This document shows, one piece after another, positions 12,401-20,000 of a stretch of DNA of 64,000 nt. The translations under genes and the position numbers were made by a program. Numbering within the stretch: the stretch's first letter is position 1; every line of letters starts with the position of its first letter. The DNA lies in assembly GCF_000238295.3 (NCBI RefSeq), contig NZ_AHCD03000044.1, positions 310,001-374,000 of the forward strand, read 5' to 3'. Under the pieces are notes generated by a model. The model made no database searches and had not been told where the DNA came from. It saw only the letters and a list, made by a program, of their open reading frames with translations. Source of the DNA: Pseudoalteromonas rubra (GTDB taxonomy: Bacteria > Pseudomonadota > Gammaproteobacteria > Enterobacterales > Alteromonadaceae).

Positions 12401-13503
12401 CGGTACCTAACGGGGTGAAAGTCATTAACCTCGCAGGTGAGCCGCTGACTGCACAGCAGGTGAATCAGATTTTAGAGGCCTGTCCGGGTGTGGCGGTATG
12501 CAACTTATATGGTCCGTCGGAAGACACCACTTATTCAACCGCGGCACGTTTTACCACCGCATTGGATCAGGTGCCGGATATTGGCCGGGTCATCGCCAAT
12601 AGCCAGGCGTATGTGCTGGGGAGTGCTCAGGAGCTGTTACCGACCGGCAGTGTGGGTGAGCTCTATCTGGGTGGTGCCGGTGTCGCACGGGGTTATTTAA
12701 ATCGCCCTGAGCTGACGGCCGAGCGCTTTATTGATAACCCTTACTACGAAGCGGAGGGAGTCAATAACAGCAAGCGCTTGTACCGCACCGGCGATTTGGT
12801 GCGTTATCGCGAAGATGGTCACTTTGAATTTATTGGACGAATAGATGACCAGGTTAAGATCCGGGGTTTCAGGATTGAGCTGGGGGAAATAGAGCATCGC
12901 CTTAATACCCACCCGGATGTCGCGACATCCCTGGTGATGGCACGCGAACACAGCGATGGTGGACATTATCTGGTGGCCTACCTACAGCCTTGTCTCACAT
13001 GTGAGACAAGAGAGGAAATCGATAATGTGACACGGCAACAAGCCTGGTTAAGCGACGTGAAAAGCGCGCTGGAAGGCGACTTACCGGCGCACATGATCCC
13101 AGGCCAGTTCGTGTTGATAGACGAGTGGCCGCTGACGCCAAACGGAAAAATAGATAAAAAAGCCCTGCCAGCACCGCAAGGTATGTTGGCAGGTCAGGAA
13201 TACATTGCACCGCAAAGTGAGACAGAGCATGCCCTGGTGGCAATTTGGGCGGAACTACTCGACCTTAACAGCGAGCAGATCAGTACCAGTGCCAACTTCT
13301 TCGAGTTGGGCGGTCATTCGCTCTATCTGATCAAACTGGCGGGTGCAATTAAAACCCAGTTCGAAATCGAGCTGACATTACGGGAAATTTACGACGCTGC
13401 AGAATTAGCGGTCCTTTCGAAGGTAATTGAGAGCAAGCAGGCACAAAAATATCTCGAAGACAAAAAAGCCAATGAATCGGTAATGATGAGTGGAACACTA
13501 TAA
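460..13503 (+). CDS. Nonribosomal peptide synthetase 1, four modules (starter)
   Basis: A 4347-aa cytoplasmic synthetase. Domain order is C-A-T, C/E-A-T, C/E-A-T, C/E-A-T. Condensation motifs are HHLIVDG (residue 143), then HHLTTDHVS (1239), HHLITDHVS (2328) and HHLISDHVS (3412), the last three of dual condensation/epimerization type. A-domain YTSGSTG cores lie near 625, 1708, 2791 and 3886. Carrier GGHSL sites lie near 1012, 2104, 3187 and 4284. Hand-extracted specificity codes: A1 DAWTIAAVCK (close to GrsA Phe), A2 DAIFIGGTFK (Val/Ile-like), A3 DIESIGTVTK (unassigned; Glu at 239 hints at a polar or basic residue), A4 DLYNNALTYK (Ala/Gly-like). The N-terminal C domain precedes the first A domain, so the first residue is probably acylated. 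GTG at 460, ATG at 466 and ATG at 481 are all possible starts with weak ribosome sites. The stop overlaps the next start (TAATG). Confidence 0.93.
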   Translation: MSMDRPIMSNRRYPLTSSQQPVWMEQVFKSESPLYNVGGRFVLTGALDPVRFKHALDHVVAHTDAYRINLVMEDTQPWQIINDDLELDWKCIDLSDYPDAHQRAADYCQNQMSTAFDIHGPCLWRIHWLKISEQESAMCMVFHHLIVDGIAGSLFLEYLSETYLAMDGQGRFFKEVPERPSYSEFIEKDLAYRQSSRFEKDQAFWLEKFTTLPDPLLLKKTNQFDDQPFARREYEFTQQQYNQIGAVAARYGCSATHFFTTLIAVYFSQMNDKRDLVHIGMPVHNRSSAKLRQTIGMMASVIPVGVAFSRTDSFADTFKSVAAELKRSYKYQKYPLHEIIRDLRPLNDGEGQLFDIQLSVEEHPSDTQFGEVSSRKVILNSGFGSYPLSIYVRSHDNINNVHVEFNFDRNFFNDDEIDSHVSRLTTMIADVVSNPTMLIGDYTLASEQEIEQQLFDWNGNQTDYASQLTIQQVFEQQVAAAPEQPALVFGEISLSYQALNERANQLAHYLVQQGVMPGSYLGVCINRSLEMMIAILATLKAGGVYVPLDPNYPADRLAYMMEDSAVSVILTNTRCSESVAFAADKVILLDNLAVEPKACEWAQFSESNLSLEIQQHSDELAYLIYTSGSTGKPKGVMCTHQGIVNLAQNQQDRFAITAQSRVLHYASISFDAGTWDWVMALLNGATLVISSDEARLEPAKVADLFVQQQITHVTLPPAFLATMECRDDYALQCLIVAGEACEQELMDLWSARYGFYNAYGPSEASVCATVCQLSPGNAIRIGKALDNVSLFVLDEYQKMLPIGSIGELYIGGAGLAQGYLNRPELSQDKFVANPYYQQNPQTGARLYRSGDLVRYLPNGELEFVGRADDQVKVRGFRVELGEIEHGLNKLPAVHSCVVLAKRQGGTNQLLACVIPEQPVTDSDEAEFVFALQRALEQELPAHMVPGHFTLLTQWPLTPNGKIDKKALLASTTIALQGEYLAPQTDTEVALAALWSELLKVEEVSATANFFQLGGHSLLLMQLASQLQGLGWQARVHDLFATVSLREMAELLDKQGKQSQTFSVPVNGIPADCARVTPEMLNLVELNQQEIDEIAAKIPGEHRNIADIYPLAPLQEGVLFVHTLNTHADPYVTTAAFEFQGAAQLANFQQALQQMVATHDVLRTAVMWRERETALQVVLREAQLSVSHLVFDTEQPVKAAFEAYVAEHPHTLDLEAAPLIKLAITEVDEQGKHYALLTFHHLTTDHVSLDILVSQLQQLCDEPDSALPAPLPYRAFIAHTLEHNRNLDVAGFFSAQLGDIETPTLPFDLSEVTGSGETILDHHDTLSAELSEAIRALARRERLSPAALFHLAWAQVIAACCGTQDVVFGSVMSGRMNGMAGIESMMGMMINTLPLRVSLDDAPVLAQLKRVDQSLKALLPYEQVSLAEAQKYSGLASGATLFSAMLNYRHSATQDDVTEVLQDNAAWTLLSAKERTNYPFGLSVNDLGQGFSLEYQIDQQVDVQQVAAYLTNALTQLVTALAETPDQPVSYSVLPEQAQQHQLEQWQANAPWYRSDMQIQQMFEAQAAATPDAIALQLNEQTLSYSELNAQANQLAHYLREQHSVTDGTLVGLCIGRSVHMVVATLAILKAGGAYLPLEPNYPQNRLEYMLADSGAQIVLTESALCERLAFSNAHLLAVDNDSARFAHYGTDNPVAAGTQSPESLAYIIYTSGSTGNPKGVMTPHRAVVRLVDNPDFIQLGDETAFLQCANIAFDAATIEIWGPLLNGGRCVLFPDEFLTVSRLDEVIFEQQITDMFLTTGLFDEWSRSQVEQPSLRCVISGGEAARLNGLKRAMATNPHCTFVNGYGPTENTTFTACHAFTSEDLASGVLPIGTGICGDQCFILSQQQQLLPVGAVGELYVGGAGLALGYLNRSDLTTEKFIPNSFSTEPGQPSLLYRTGDLVRYDEQGRIVYVGRVDDQIKIRGFRVELGEIEHKLNALEQVEQALVVARKDLSNNAMIVAYVEPAVQVPEGQTLSHWLSEALGDSLPAYMVPGAFVAMAQWPLNANGKIDKRALPEPDMSAGQGQYEAPQGDIECLLSEIWSQLLGIETSKVSRTANFFELGGHSLLVMKIHARLKQAGYTAEAAAIFKAQTLAEMAATVSTLDAQHSWQVPENGIPADTTSITPEMLPLISLSQSDIDTLSEQVPGGMANIQDIYPLAPLQEGILFAHSLQQEFDPYVISAALTFADEVKFGTFVAALEQVVARHDILRSVILWRGREQAVQVVQREVGSLVEWLDFGAEQDVLAAFNEFVEHGNHKIDVEQAPLVRMQVVRDEMSGKVHALFKHHHLITDHVSVELILEELAMCVAGEQASLPPQVPYREFVAKSQHIANTLDSAAFFLARLGDVDTPTLPFGLADTLGDGSNSQELSYALAPEQGERIRQLSRQLQMGPAVLFHAAWAQVLSHCCNMQDVVFGTVLSGRMSGEAGVERMLGMLINTLPVRVQLANLDARALLTQVHDQLQGLIPYEQVALAEAQRHSQVDASSPLFSTTLNFRHSENLDEQQSSLYDIAAVRERSNYPLDLSVNDFGDEFTLDFQADARVPLALVADLMNTAIDNLLHHAMRDSEESPAQWTAYSAEQRQALLSAQQGPAVALPQASVYQLFEQQAAKTMGRVAVSYDDDFLTYHLLNERANQLAHYLRAEHQVGPDTLVGLCVGRSLEMMVAVLAILKAGGAYVPLDPEYPQERLAYMVEDTGLSVVLTQQKVAGILSDFNVTAVLLDNASQFANYPVSNPDVTLNPDNLAYVMYTSGSTGNPKGVMISHHNLINFAANCEQRYEITEADNVLQFSTMNFDIFVEEWLATLTQGATLVLRDEDVSLSREAFIAFCDSHAISVASLPTAFWHMLALSEAELESLALRLVIVGGEALDKQSVASLKPGFELLNTYGPTETTVTASGYAISGGYDDPRAVPIGRANVNTATLVLSEQLTLCPPGVVGELYVSGQCLASGYLHQSELTAERFIDNPYCDPANPALSARLYKTGDLVRIGVDGEIEFVGRSDDQVKIRGFRVELGEIETQLMSYAEVESAVVLAEAGKQGGKVLRAFVKAESEQTNDLIDALQQHLSGNLPDYMVPSAYSFVNQWPLTANGKLDKRALLALPAKTVEQPYQAPQTDAEKMVVDIVASLLSLDVDKVGVHANFFALGGHSLLIMQLVSQLRARQYQADVQALFRAHTLQDMARQVRALGSEESSCVPANLIPADCSKITPQMVTLTELDEQQLTDIAQTIPGGMVNIQDIYPLAPLQEGVLFVHTMSEGQDPYVTSTTFEFDSRESLERFKWALNTLIARHDVLRTAILWRNRTTALQVVQREVALPVTELDFSGEADVRAAFSAHVAEQPLWIELENAPLLQLSVCEDAAQGKHYALLCEHHLISDHVSLEILVHELTALLHGNEASLAEPVPYREFVGRTLARTASLDTEAFFTQMLGEVSEPTLPYGLTDVLNDGSGIETVHVTLDDAQAQRIRRLTRQYHSSPAALFHLVWAKVLGVCSGQSEVVFGTVLSGRMSDDGLSSQLMGMMINTLPLRVSLSEQDAMSLLAQINDDLRALMPYEQVSLAEAQRCSGVSGQLPLFSAMLNYRHSAVAESQLEQDAGFNVLATEERTNYPFNLSVDDFGDGFGFELQVDKRAPAARIAQYLQVTLTQVLDLLDSQSSTAVQSLCVLDDAERQQQLHNWNDTALDYPRELCIHELFEQQAATTPEQIALCFGEQTLSYGELNSRANQLAHYLRAEHNIGPDSLVGLCVERSLEMVIGIWGILKAGGAYVPLDPNYPQSRLAYLVEDARLDVVLSQQNVAEGITLGYANVVLLDTPESHNHDIFSAYPAHNLTRAETGVSAQSLAYLIYTSGSTGKPKGVMIEHSNTVAMLQWAKQAYSDAELGKVLASTSLNFDLSIYELFLPLCFGYQSVIVQNAMALAEQQLDISMINTVPSAMKALLEVGAVPNGVKVINLAGEPLTAQQVNQILEACPGVAVCNLYGPSEDTTYSTAARFTTALDQVPDIGRVIANSQAYVLGSAQELLPTGSVGELYLGGAGVARGYLNRPELTAERFIDNPYYEAEGVNNSKRLYRTGDLVRYREDGHFEFIGRIDDQVKIRGFRIELGEIEHRLNTHPDVATSLVMAREHSDGGHYLVAYLQPCLTCETREEIDNVTRQQAWLSDVKSALEGDLPAHMIPGQFVLIDEWPLTPNGKIDKKALPAPQGMLAGQEYIAPQSETEHALVAIWAELLDLNSEQISTSANFFELGGHSLYLIKLAGAIKTQFEIELTLREIYDAAELAVLSKVIESKQAQKYLEDKKANESVMMSGTL
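8480..11885 (+). repeat. 3.4 kb duplicated NRPS block, copy 1
   Basis: This stretch covers most of A3, carrier 3, the C/E domain and the N-terminal part of A4. It is nearly identical to 28754-32159, with a constant offset of 20,274 bp. The proteins differ at only a few residues, except for a diverged patch around 11330-11410. Identity stops abruptly just after the KAGGAYVPLDP motif of the A domain. Boundaries are read by eye and may be off by a few tens of bases. Confidence 0.88.
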
Positions 13504-16500
13504 TGATTGCACAATTAGTTAAATCGGCAGCAGATCAAGGGGTTTATCTGTATGCCAAAGAGGGCGCGCTACATTTTGACCTGACGGTGAGCGAATTTCC
13601 GGCCACGCTGAAACAGGACATCATCGCAAATAAGGCAGAGATCATTGCATTTCTGTCACATGCAGAAGGGACGTCTGGCAATGCGCAGGGGCCGCAACCC
13701 GGACAGTATCCGGATGGCTGTGTGCTCTCTTATACTCAGCAGCGTTTCTGGTTGCTGGAACAAATGCAATCCGGGCAGAGTCAGTACAACATGCCGGTTG
13801 CGCTGAATGTAGAAGGCGCACTGGAGCTGACTTTGGTTGAAAAGGTGCTGAGCACCATAGTGTCGCGTCATCAGATTTTGCGCACTGTCTATCGTGAACA
13901 GGACGATGAAGTACGCCAGCATGTTTTGCCTGAGTACGATTTTTCGCTGGGGTTTGTTGACCTCAGTGACAGTGAGGGCGAACAGCAGCAGGCGCAATTG
14001 TCTCAATGTCTGCTTGAAGAAGCACAACGCCCATTTGATCTGACTCAGCAGCTGTCCATCCGTGGACAGTACCTGAAGCTGCAGGGAACAGGTCATGATC
14101 AGCGCGGCGTACTATTGCTGACGCTGCATCACATTGCTTCTGATGGTTGGTCAATGGACGTGTTGATCAATGAGTTTGTGACCTTGTACCGGGCTTTTGC
14201 TGCCGATCAGGCCAACCCGTTGCCTGAGCTGGAGCTACAGTACGCTGACTTTGCCGTCTGGCAGAAAGACAGAATGCAGGGCGGTGAGTTTGAGAAACAG
14301 CTGACATTCTGGAAGCAGACACTGGAAGATGCGCCGCTGACACACAGCCTGCCAACCCAGCATCACCGCCCGGAAGTAAAACAGACCCAGGGGGCACATG
14401 TCACGGCCACGTTGCCTGCGTATGTGGCTCAGCAATTAGGCGAGGTGGCCAGACAGGCCCAGCTGAGTCCCTTTATGCTGATGCATGCAGTCCTGGGTGT
14501 GGTACTTAGCCGTCATAGCAATCAGTCAGATATTGTCATTGGCACGCCGGTGGCAAATCGTGCCGATGAGGCGCTCAGCCCGCTCATTGGGTGTTTCGTC
14601 AATACGCTGGCTTTGCGCCTGAATACCCGCCATGGCACATGGGAGGGCTATCTTAATCATGTTCGTCAGGTGCATATGAACGCGCAGGTGAATCAGGATG
14701 TGCCTTTTGAGCAGTTAATTGATGCACTGAACTTGCCACGCACTTCATCATACACACCTTTGGTGCAAGTCATGCTGACCACCAATGATAAGTTTACTGA
14801 CGGCAACGATGAGTCGGCCCTGATGGCACTGCCTGACCTGAGCCTGTCGCCGCTGGAAGGCAGCCATCCGGCGATTAAATTTGATTTGGAAATTGCGCTG
14901 AATATCAGCGACAAGCAGATTGAGACTGTCTGGAACTATGATGTGGCTTTGTTTGATGCTGAATTTGTTGAGCAGCTCAGTGAGCACTTTAATAATGCCT
15001 TGATCGCGCTGGCGGATATGTCGCCGCAGGCGCGTCGTACCTTGCCATTAAATCGACTGTCTATTCTGGGCGACAAGCTGGAATCCTATTTGATCGACGG
15101 CCTGAATAACAATGCGGCGGATTATCCGGTCGATAAGTGCATTCATCAGGTGTTTGAAGAACAAGCGCTGCAAACCCCAGATCAGCTTGCCGTTAAGTTT
15201 GGCAACAAACAACTGACTTATCGTGAACTGAATGAGCGTGCCAACCAGCTGGCACACTTCCTGATCCGTGAATATCAGGTAACGCCGGATACCTTTATCG
15301 GCTTATGTGTTGAGCGCTCGCTGGAAATGATCATCGGGACACTGGCTATTCTTAAAGCCGGTGCAGCCTATGTGCCGTTGGATCCGGCTTACCCGCGTCA
15401 GCGCGTAACTTACATGATGGAAAACTCCGGCGTTAAAATTATCCTCTCTACACATTTTATTATTGAGCAGCTGGACTTAACCGATTACCACAGTATCTGC
15501 ATTGATGGCCTGGGTAATGAGCAAGTGGTGCAGACATTTGTTGATTATGCTACCCACAATCCAGGTGAGCTGGTAGCAGGCCTGACATCTTCGAACCTGG
15601 CCTATGCCATTTACACCTCGGGTTCAACCGGCAAGCCAAAGGGCGTGTTGCTTGAACACAAAGGGATAGTGAATATCGCGTTTAACCACCGCCATTACCT
15701 GAAAGTGGACGGACAAAGCAAAGTACTGCACTTTGCATCTATGAGTTTTGATGCTGGCACCTGGGAGTACGTAATGGCACTGCTGAGCGGCGCTACGTTG
15801 GTGATTGCCGACAGTGTTCAGCGTCTGTCTCCGGAGAGCATAGGTCAGCTGTTGCACAGCGAAGCCATTACCCATGTGTTATTGCCACCGGCTTTCCTGG
15901 CCATGATGGAGTTTCGTAATGATTTGGCGCTTAAAGCGCTGGCAGTCGGTGGTGAGGCCTGCGATCAGGAAGTGGTTGAACAGTGGGGCGGCGCGTATCG
16001 GATGGTCAACGCCTACGGCCCGACTGAGATCTCTATCTGTGCGACCTGGGCAGAGTTACGCCCCGGACAGAAAGTCACCATAGGTAAACCATTGAAAAAC
16101 ACCAGTGCCTTTGTTCTGGACAGTAATCAGGCCTTGCTATCACCGGGCGTAGTAGGTGAGCTCTACATCAGTGGTGTGGGACTGGCACGTGGTTACCACC
16201 AGTTAGCGGAGCAAACTGCAGAGCGATTTGTCTCTAACCCTTATTTCGATGGGCACAATAAATGTGTAACCGAAACCTTGTATAAAACAGGTGACCTGGT
16301 TCGCTATCTGCCGGATGGCGAACTGGAATATCTGGGTCGGATCGACCAGCAGGTGAAGATCCGCGGCTTCAGGATTGAGATCAGTGAAATTGAAGGCTTG
16401 CTGAGCGAGTGTCTTGATGTCGATGCGGTAGTGGTGACTGTTGCGACCAGTGCAACGGGTGCCAAACACTTAGTGGCCTATGTTCAGTTGAACAACAAAA

Positions 16501-17027
16501 ATGCCAAAAATAGTGTCTCTGGTCATGAAAATATTAATGATGATAAAGCGGTTATCCAGCGCATCAAGACTGAACTGGCCGATAAACTGCCAGACTATAT
16601 GGTACCCGGAATGTTTGTGCCGGTATCTCAATGGCCACTGACCAGTAACGGTAAAATTGATAAGCGTGCACTGCCGGAGCCAGATTTAGCGGCTGTTGAA
16701 GGTGAATATATTGCGCCTGAAACACACAGCGAACAACGCCTGGTTACCATCTGGGCGCAATTACTGCATTTGCAGGAAAGTGAAATAAGCACCTCAGCCA
16801 ACTTCTTTGCGCTGGGTGGTCACTCTCTGCTGGTCAGTAAACTGGTCAGAGCGATCACATCGGACCCGGAATTACAGCTACAACAGATAGACATGCAGGA
16901 CATTTTTACGGCGCAGTCACTGGCCCAGCTGGCCCAGCACATCGATCTGCTGCGAATGCAACAGCTCAATGCACAGGCGGCAGACAGTATCTGCGATCAG
17001 GATTTAGTTGAGGATGGTGAGATTTAA
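13503..17027 (+). CDS. Nonribosomal peptide synthetase 2, one module
   Basis: A single C-A-T module of 1174 aa. Residues 1 to about 52 resemble a TubC-type N-terminal docking domain, which would receive the chain from synthetase 1. The C domain has the LCL motif HHIASDGWS near residue 208, so residue 4 should stay in the L form. The A-domain core YTSGSTGKPKG is near 704. The code reads about DAWLAGAICK, which I cannot assign beyond hydrophobic. The carrier site GGHSL is near 1105. The C-terminus is acidic (QDLVEDGEI) and may be the donor peptide for docking to synthetase 3. Start and stop overlap both neighbours by one base (TAATG), so translation is probably coupled. Confidence 0.93.
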   Translation: MIAQLVKSAADQGVYLYAKEGALHFDLTVSEFPATLKQDIIANKAEIIAFLSHAEGTSGNAQGPQPGQYPDGCVLSYTQQRFWLLEQMQSGQSQYNMPVALNVEGALELTLVEKVLSTIVSRHQILRTVYREQDDEVRQHVLPEYDFSLGFVDLSDSEGEQQQAQLSQCLLEEAQRPFDLTQQLSIRGQYLKLQGTGHDQRGVLLLTLHHIASDGWSMDVLINEFVTLYRAFAADQANPLPELELQYADFAVWQKDRMQGGEFEKQLTFWKQTLEDAPLTHSLPTQHHRPEVKQTQGAHVTATLPAYVAQQLGEVARQAQLSPFMLMHAVLGVVLSRHSNQSDIVIGTPVANRADEALSPLIGCFVNTLALRLNTRHGTWEGYLNHVRQVHMNAQVNQDVPFEQLIDALNLPRTSSYTPLVQVMLTTNDKFTDGNDESALMALPDLSLSPLEGSHPAIKFDLEIALNISDKQIETVWNYDVALFDAEFVEQLSEHFNNALIALADMSPQARRTLPLNRLSILGDKLESYLIDGLNNNAADYPVDKCIHQVFEEQALQTPDQLAVKFGNKQLTYRELNERANQLAHFLIREYQVTPDTFIGLCVERSLEMIIGTLAILKAGAAYVPLDPAYPRQRVTYMMENSGVKIILSTHFIIEQLDLTDYHSICIDGLGNEQVVQTFVDYATHNPGELVAGLTSSNLAYAIYTSGSTGKPKGVLLEHKGIVNIAFNHRHYLKVDGQSKVLHFASMSFDAGTWEYVMALLSGATLVIADSVQRLSPESIGQLLHSEAITHVLLPPAFLAMMEFRNDLALKALAVGGEACDQEVVEQWGGAYRMVNAYGPTEISICATWAELRPGQKVTIGKPLKNTSAFVLDSNQALLSPGVVGELYISGVGLARGYHQLAEQTAERFVSNPYFDGHNKCVTETLYKTGDLVRYLPDGELEYLGRIDQQVKIRGFRIEISEIEGLLSECLDVDAVVVTVATSATGAKHLVAYVQLNNKNAKNSVSGHENINDDKAVIQRIKTELADKLPDYMVPGMFVPVSQWPLTSNGKIDKRALPEPDLAAVEGEYIAPETHSEQRLVTIWAQLLHLQESEISTSANFFALGGHSLLVSKLVRAITSDPELQLQQIDMQDIFTAQSLAQLAQHIDLLRMQQLNAQAADSICDQDLVEDGEI

Positions 17028-20000
17028 TGAATGTACATCAGGCTTTCGAGTTAGCGATATCACAGGGCGTTCATCTGTATGTCGAGCAGGGCAAACTCAA
17101 GTTTAAAGCAGCAAAAGGCAGTATGACTGATGAGCTGAGAAGCGCACTCAAGGAAAACAAAACTCAGCTTATTGAGCTGTTGAGCCAGCAGGCGATAAAA
17201 GCAGAGGCGTTAACCCAATCAACAGGCAGTATTCCTGCCCTGGGGTTAACACAAAGCGTTTTATCTTTCTCACAGACGCGATTGTGGTTTTTAGAGCAAC
17301 TACGAGGGCCTTCGGCCGAGTACAATATCCCGCTTGCACTGGATGTGCAGGGTCGTGTGGATTTGGCGGCCGTAGAAGATGCATTCAACGATATTTTGGT
17401 GCGCCATACTATTTTGCGCTCCGGATACTATGATTCTGAGGACGGACCAAGGCAGACTGTCCGTGAAGATGCGGCGCTTAATATTCGCCGCATAGACCTG
17501 TGTGACAGTGACGATCTGGCGGCAGACGTGGCTGCACACATTGAGCGCGATACCCTGACACCATTTGATCTGACGGCTGATGTGTTGTTCAGAGTGACCT
17601 ATTTGTGTACGCATAAACACAGTGATGGCACACAACAGGGCGTACTACTACTGAATATGCATCATATAGTGTCAGATGGCTGGTCTATGGAAATACTGAC
17701 CAGTGAGTTTGTTCAGGCCTATCAGGCAAGAGTCACCGGGCAGGTTGCGGACCTGTCGCCATTGCCATTGCAGTATAACGATTATGCACACTGGCAGCGT
17801 GAGCACCTGACTAAAGAGGCGCTTGCCGAGCAGCTCACCTATTGGCAACAAACGCTGGCTGATGCCCCGGCTGTCCACGGTATTACCCCGGACTTTGAGC
17901 GTCCTGCAACCAAGCAACTGCATGGTGCACTGGTACGCAGCGAGTTATCAGCGAGTCAGGCGCAGGCTTTACAAAATTTAGCCCGCCAGCAGCAATTGAC
18001 CCCCTTTATGCTGATCCACAGCGCACTGGCTTATGTGCTGTCACGTCATAGCAACAGCCATGATATTGTGATTGGTACGCCCATCGCCAACCGCGGCCAC
18101 GCAGAATTAGAAGGCTTGATTGGCTACTTCGCCAATACGCTGGTGCTGTGGCTGAATACTGATCAGCCCAGCCTGACAGACTACTTTGCCCATGTAAAAT
18201 CTGTACACCTTGGCGCTCAGGCCAATCAGGATGTGCCCTTTGAGCAGCTGGTCGAAAAGCTCAATGTACCTCGCAGCGGCGCTCATGCACCGCTGTTTCA
18301 GATCATGCTGACCACCAACACGGATTATGGTGTCAGGGAGCAACAACTGGCGCTGGATGGTCTGCAAATCGCGCAGCGTCCGGCCAGCAGTGTTACCACT
18401 AAGTTTGATTTAGAAATTGAAGTGGCATTGAACGAGCAGGGCGTGGCGATAGAGATCACTTACGATACCGCTTTGTTTAGTGCGCAGCGTGTCAGCGCTA
18501 TTGCTAACCACTTAAATACTGTACTTTCGCAACTGGCAGCATTGACCCCAGCTGAGTTATCAGCCAAGCCTAATACGTTGAAATTGCTGTCCGACACTGA
18601 GCGACAACAACAACTGCTGGACTGGAACGACACGGCGCTGGATTACTCACACGAGCGCTGTGTGCATGAACTGTTTGAGCAGCAAGCTAAAGCTACGCCA
18701 GATGCCATCGCGTTGCGCTTTGACGGGCGTACCATGAGTTATGACACACTCAACACTAAGGCCAACCAATTAGCCCACTATCTGCGCACAGAGCATGCGA
18801 TTGGCCCGGACGCATTAGTTGGCTTATGCACAGAGCGGTCATTTGAAATGGTGATTGGTATCTGGGGCATTCTCAAGGCCGGCGGCGCTTATGTGCCACT
18901 GGACCCGGAATTGCCATCAGGTCGGTTGAACTATTTGGTGGAGGATGCGAGCGCCAGAGTCGTGCTGAGCACACAAGGGATCATTGAACAAGTATCGCTG
19001 GGCGATGCGGCGGTCATTGCGCTGGACAGCTTCGACTTCGACGCCTATCCAGGCTCGAATATTCCGGTTAGCGACATTGGCCTGTCGGCACAGAACCTGG
19101 CGTACACCATTTATACCTCGGGCTCGACGGGTAAACCCAAAGGCGTGTTACTCGAACATCAAGCGTTGCATAACCGCATCGACTGGATGGACAATGAGTA
19201 CGGATGTCAGCCGCAGGATAAAATCTTACAAAAAACCCCCTACAGCTTTGATGTCTCGGTATGGGAGTTTGTCTGGCCCATGCTTAAAGGCGCCGAGCTG
19301 GTGATTGCCAAGCCGGGTGGACATAAAGATCCGGCTTACCTCAATGAGCTGATTGTCGCAACCGGTGTGACCAAACTGCACTTTGTGCCTTCTATGCTGG
19401 GCGTGATGCTGGAACATGGTGACCTGGCCACATGCGGTTCAATTGAACAGGTATTTTGTAGTGGTGAAGCCTTACAAATCAGTCATGTCGAGCAGTTTAA
19501 GGCACTGTTACCCACCGTGCAGTTGCATAATCTCTACGGTCCGACAGAAGCGGCCATCGACGTCAGCTACTGGGATTGCGCGATGCCCCACGGCAGCAGC
19601 ATCCCTATTGGTAAACCTATCCAGAATATTCAGTTATACATACTGGACGATGCGCTTGATTTGTTGCCACAGGGCGCGTGCGGTGAGTTGCACATTGGCG
19701 GTGAGGGTTTGGCAAGAGGTTACCATAATCGCACTGAACTCACTGAAGAGCGCTTTATTGACAACCCGTTTTATCCGCAAAGTGCCAGAAAACGCCTGTA
19801 TAAAACCGGCGATCTGGTGCGTTTTCGTGAAGATGGCAACATCGAATACATGGGTCGCCTGGACCATCAGGTCAAGATCCGGGGTCAGCGGATTGAGCTG
19901 GGTGAAATCGAATACCACATTGGCGAGCATGAACAGGTCGATTCTACGCTGGTGATGGCACTGAGTGATGATAAAGGTAACCAGCGACTGGTGGCTTATG

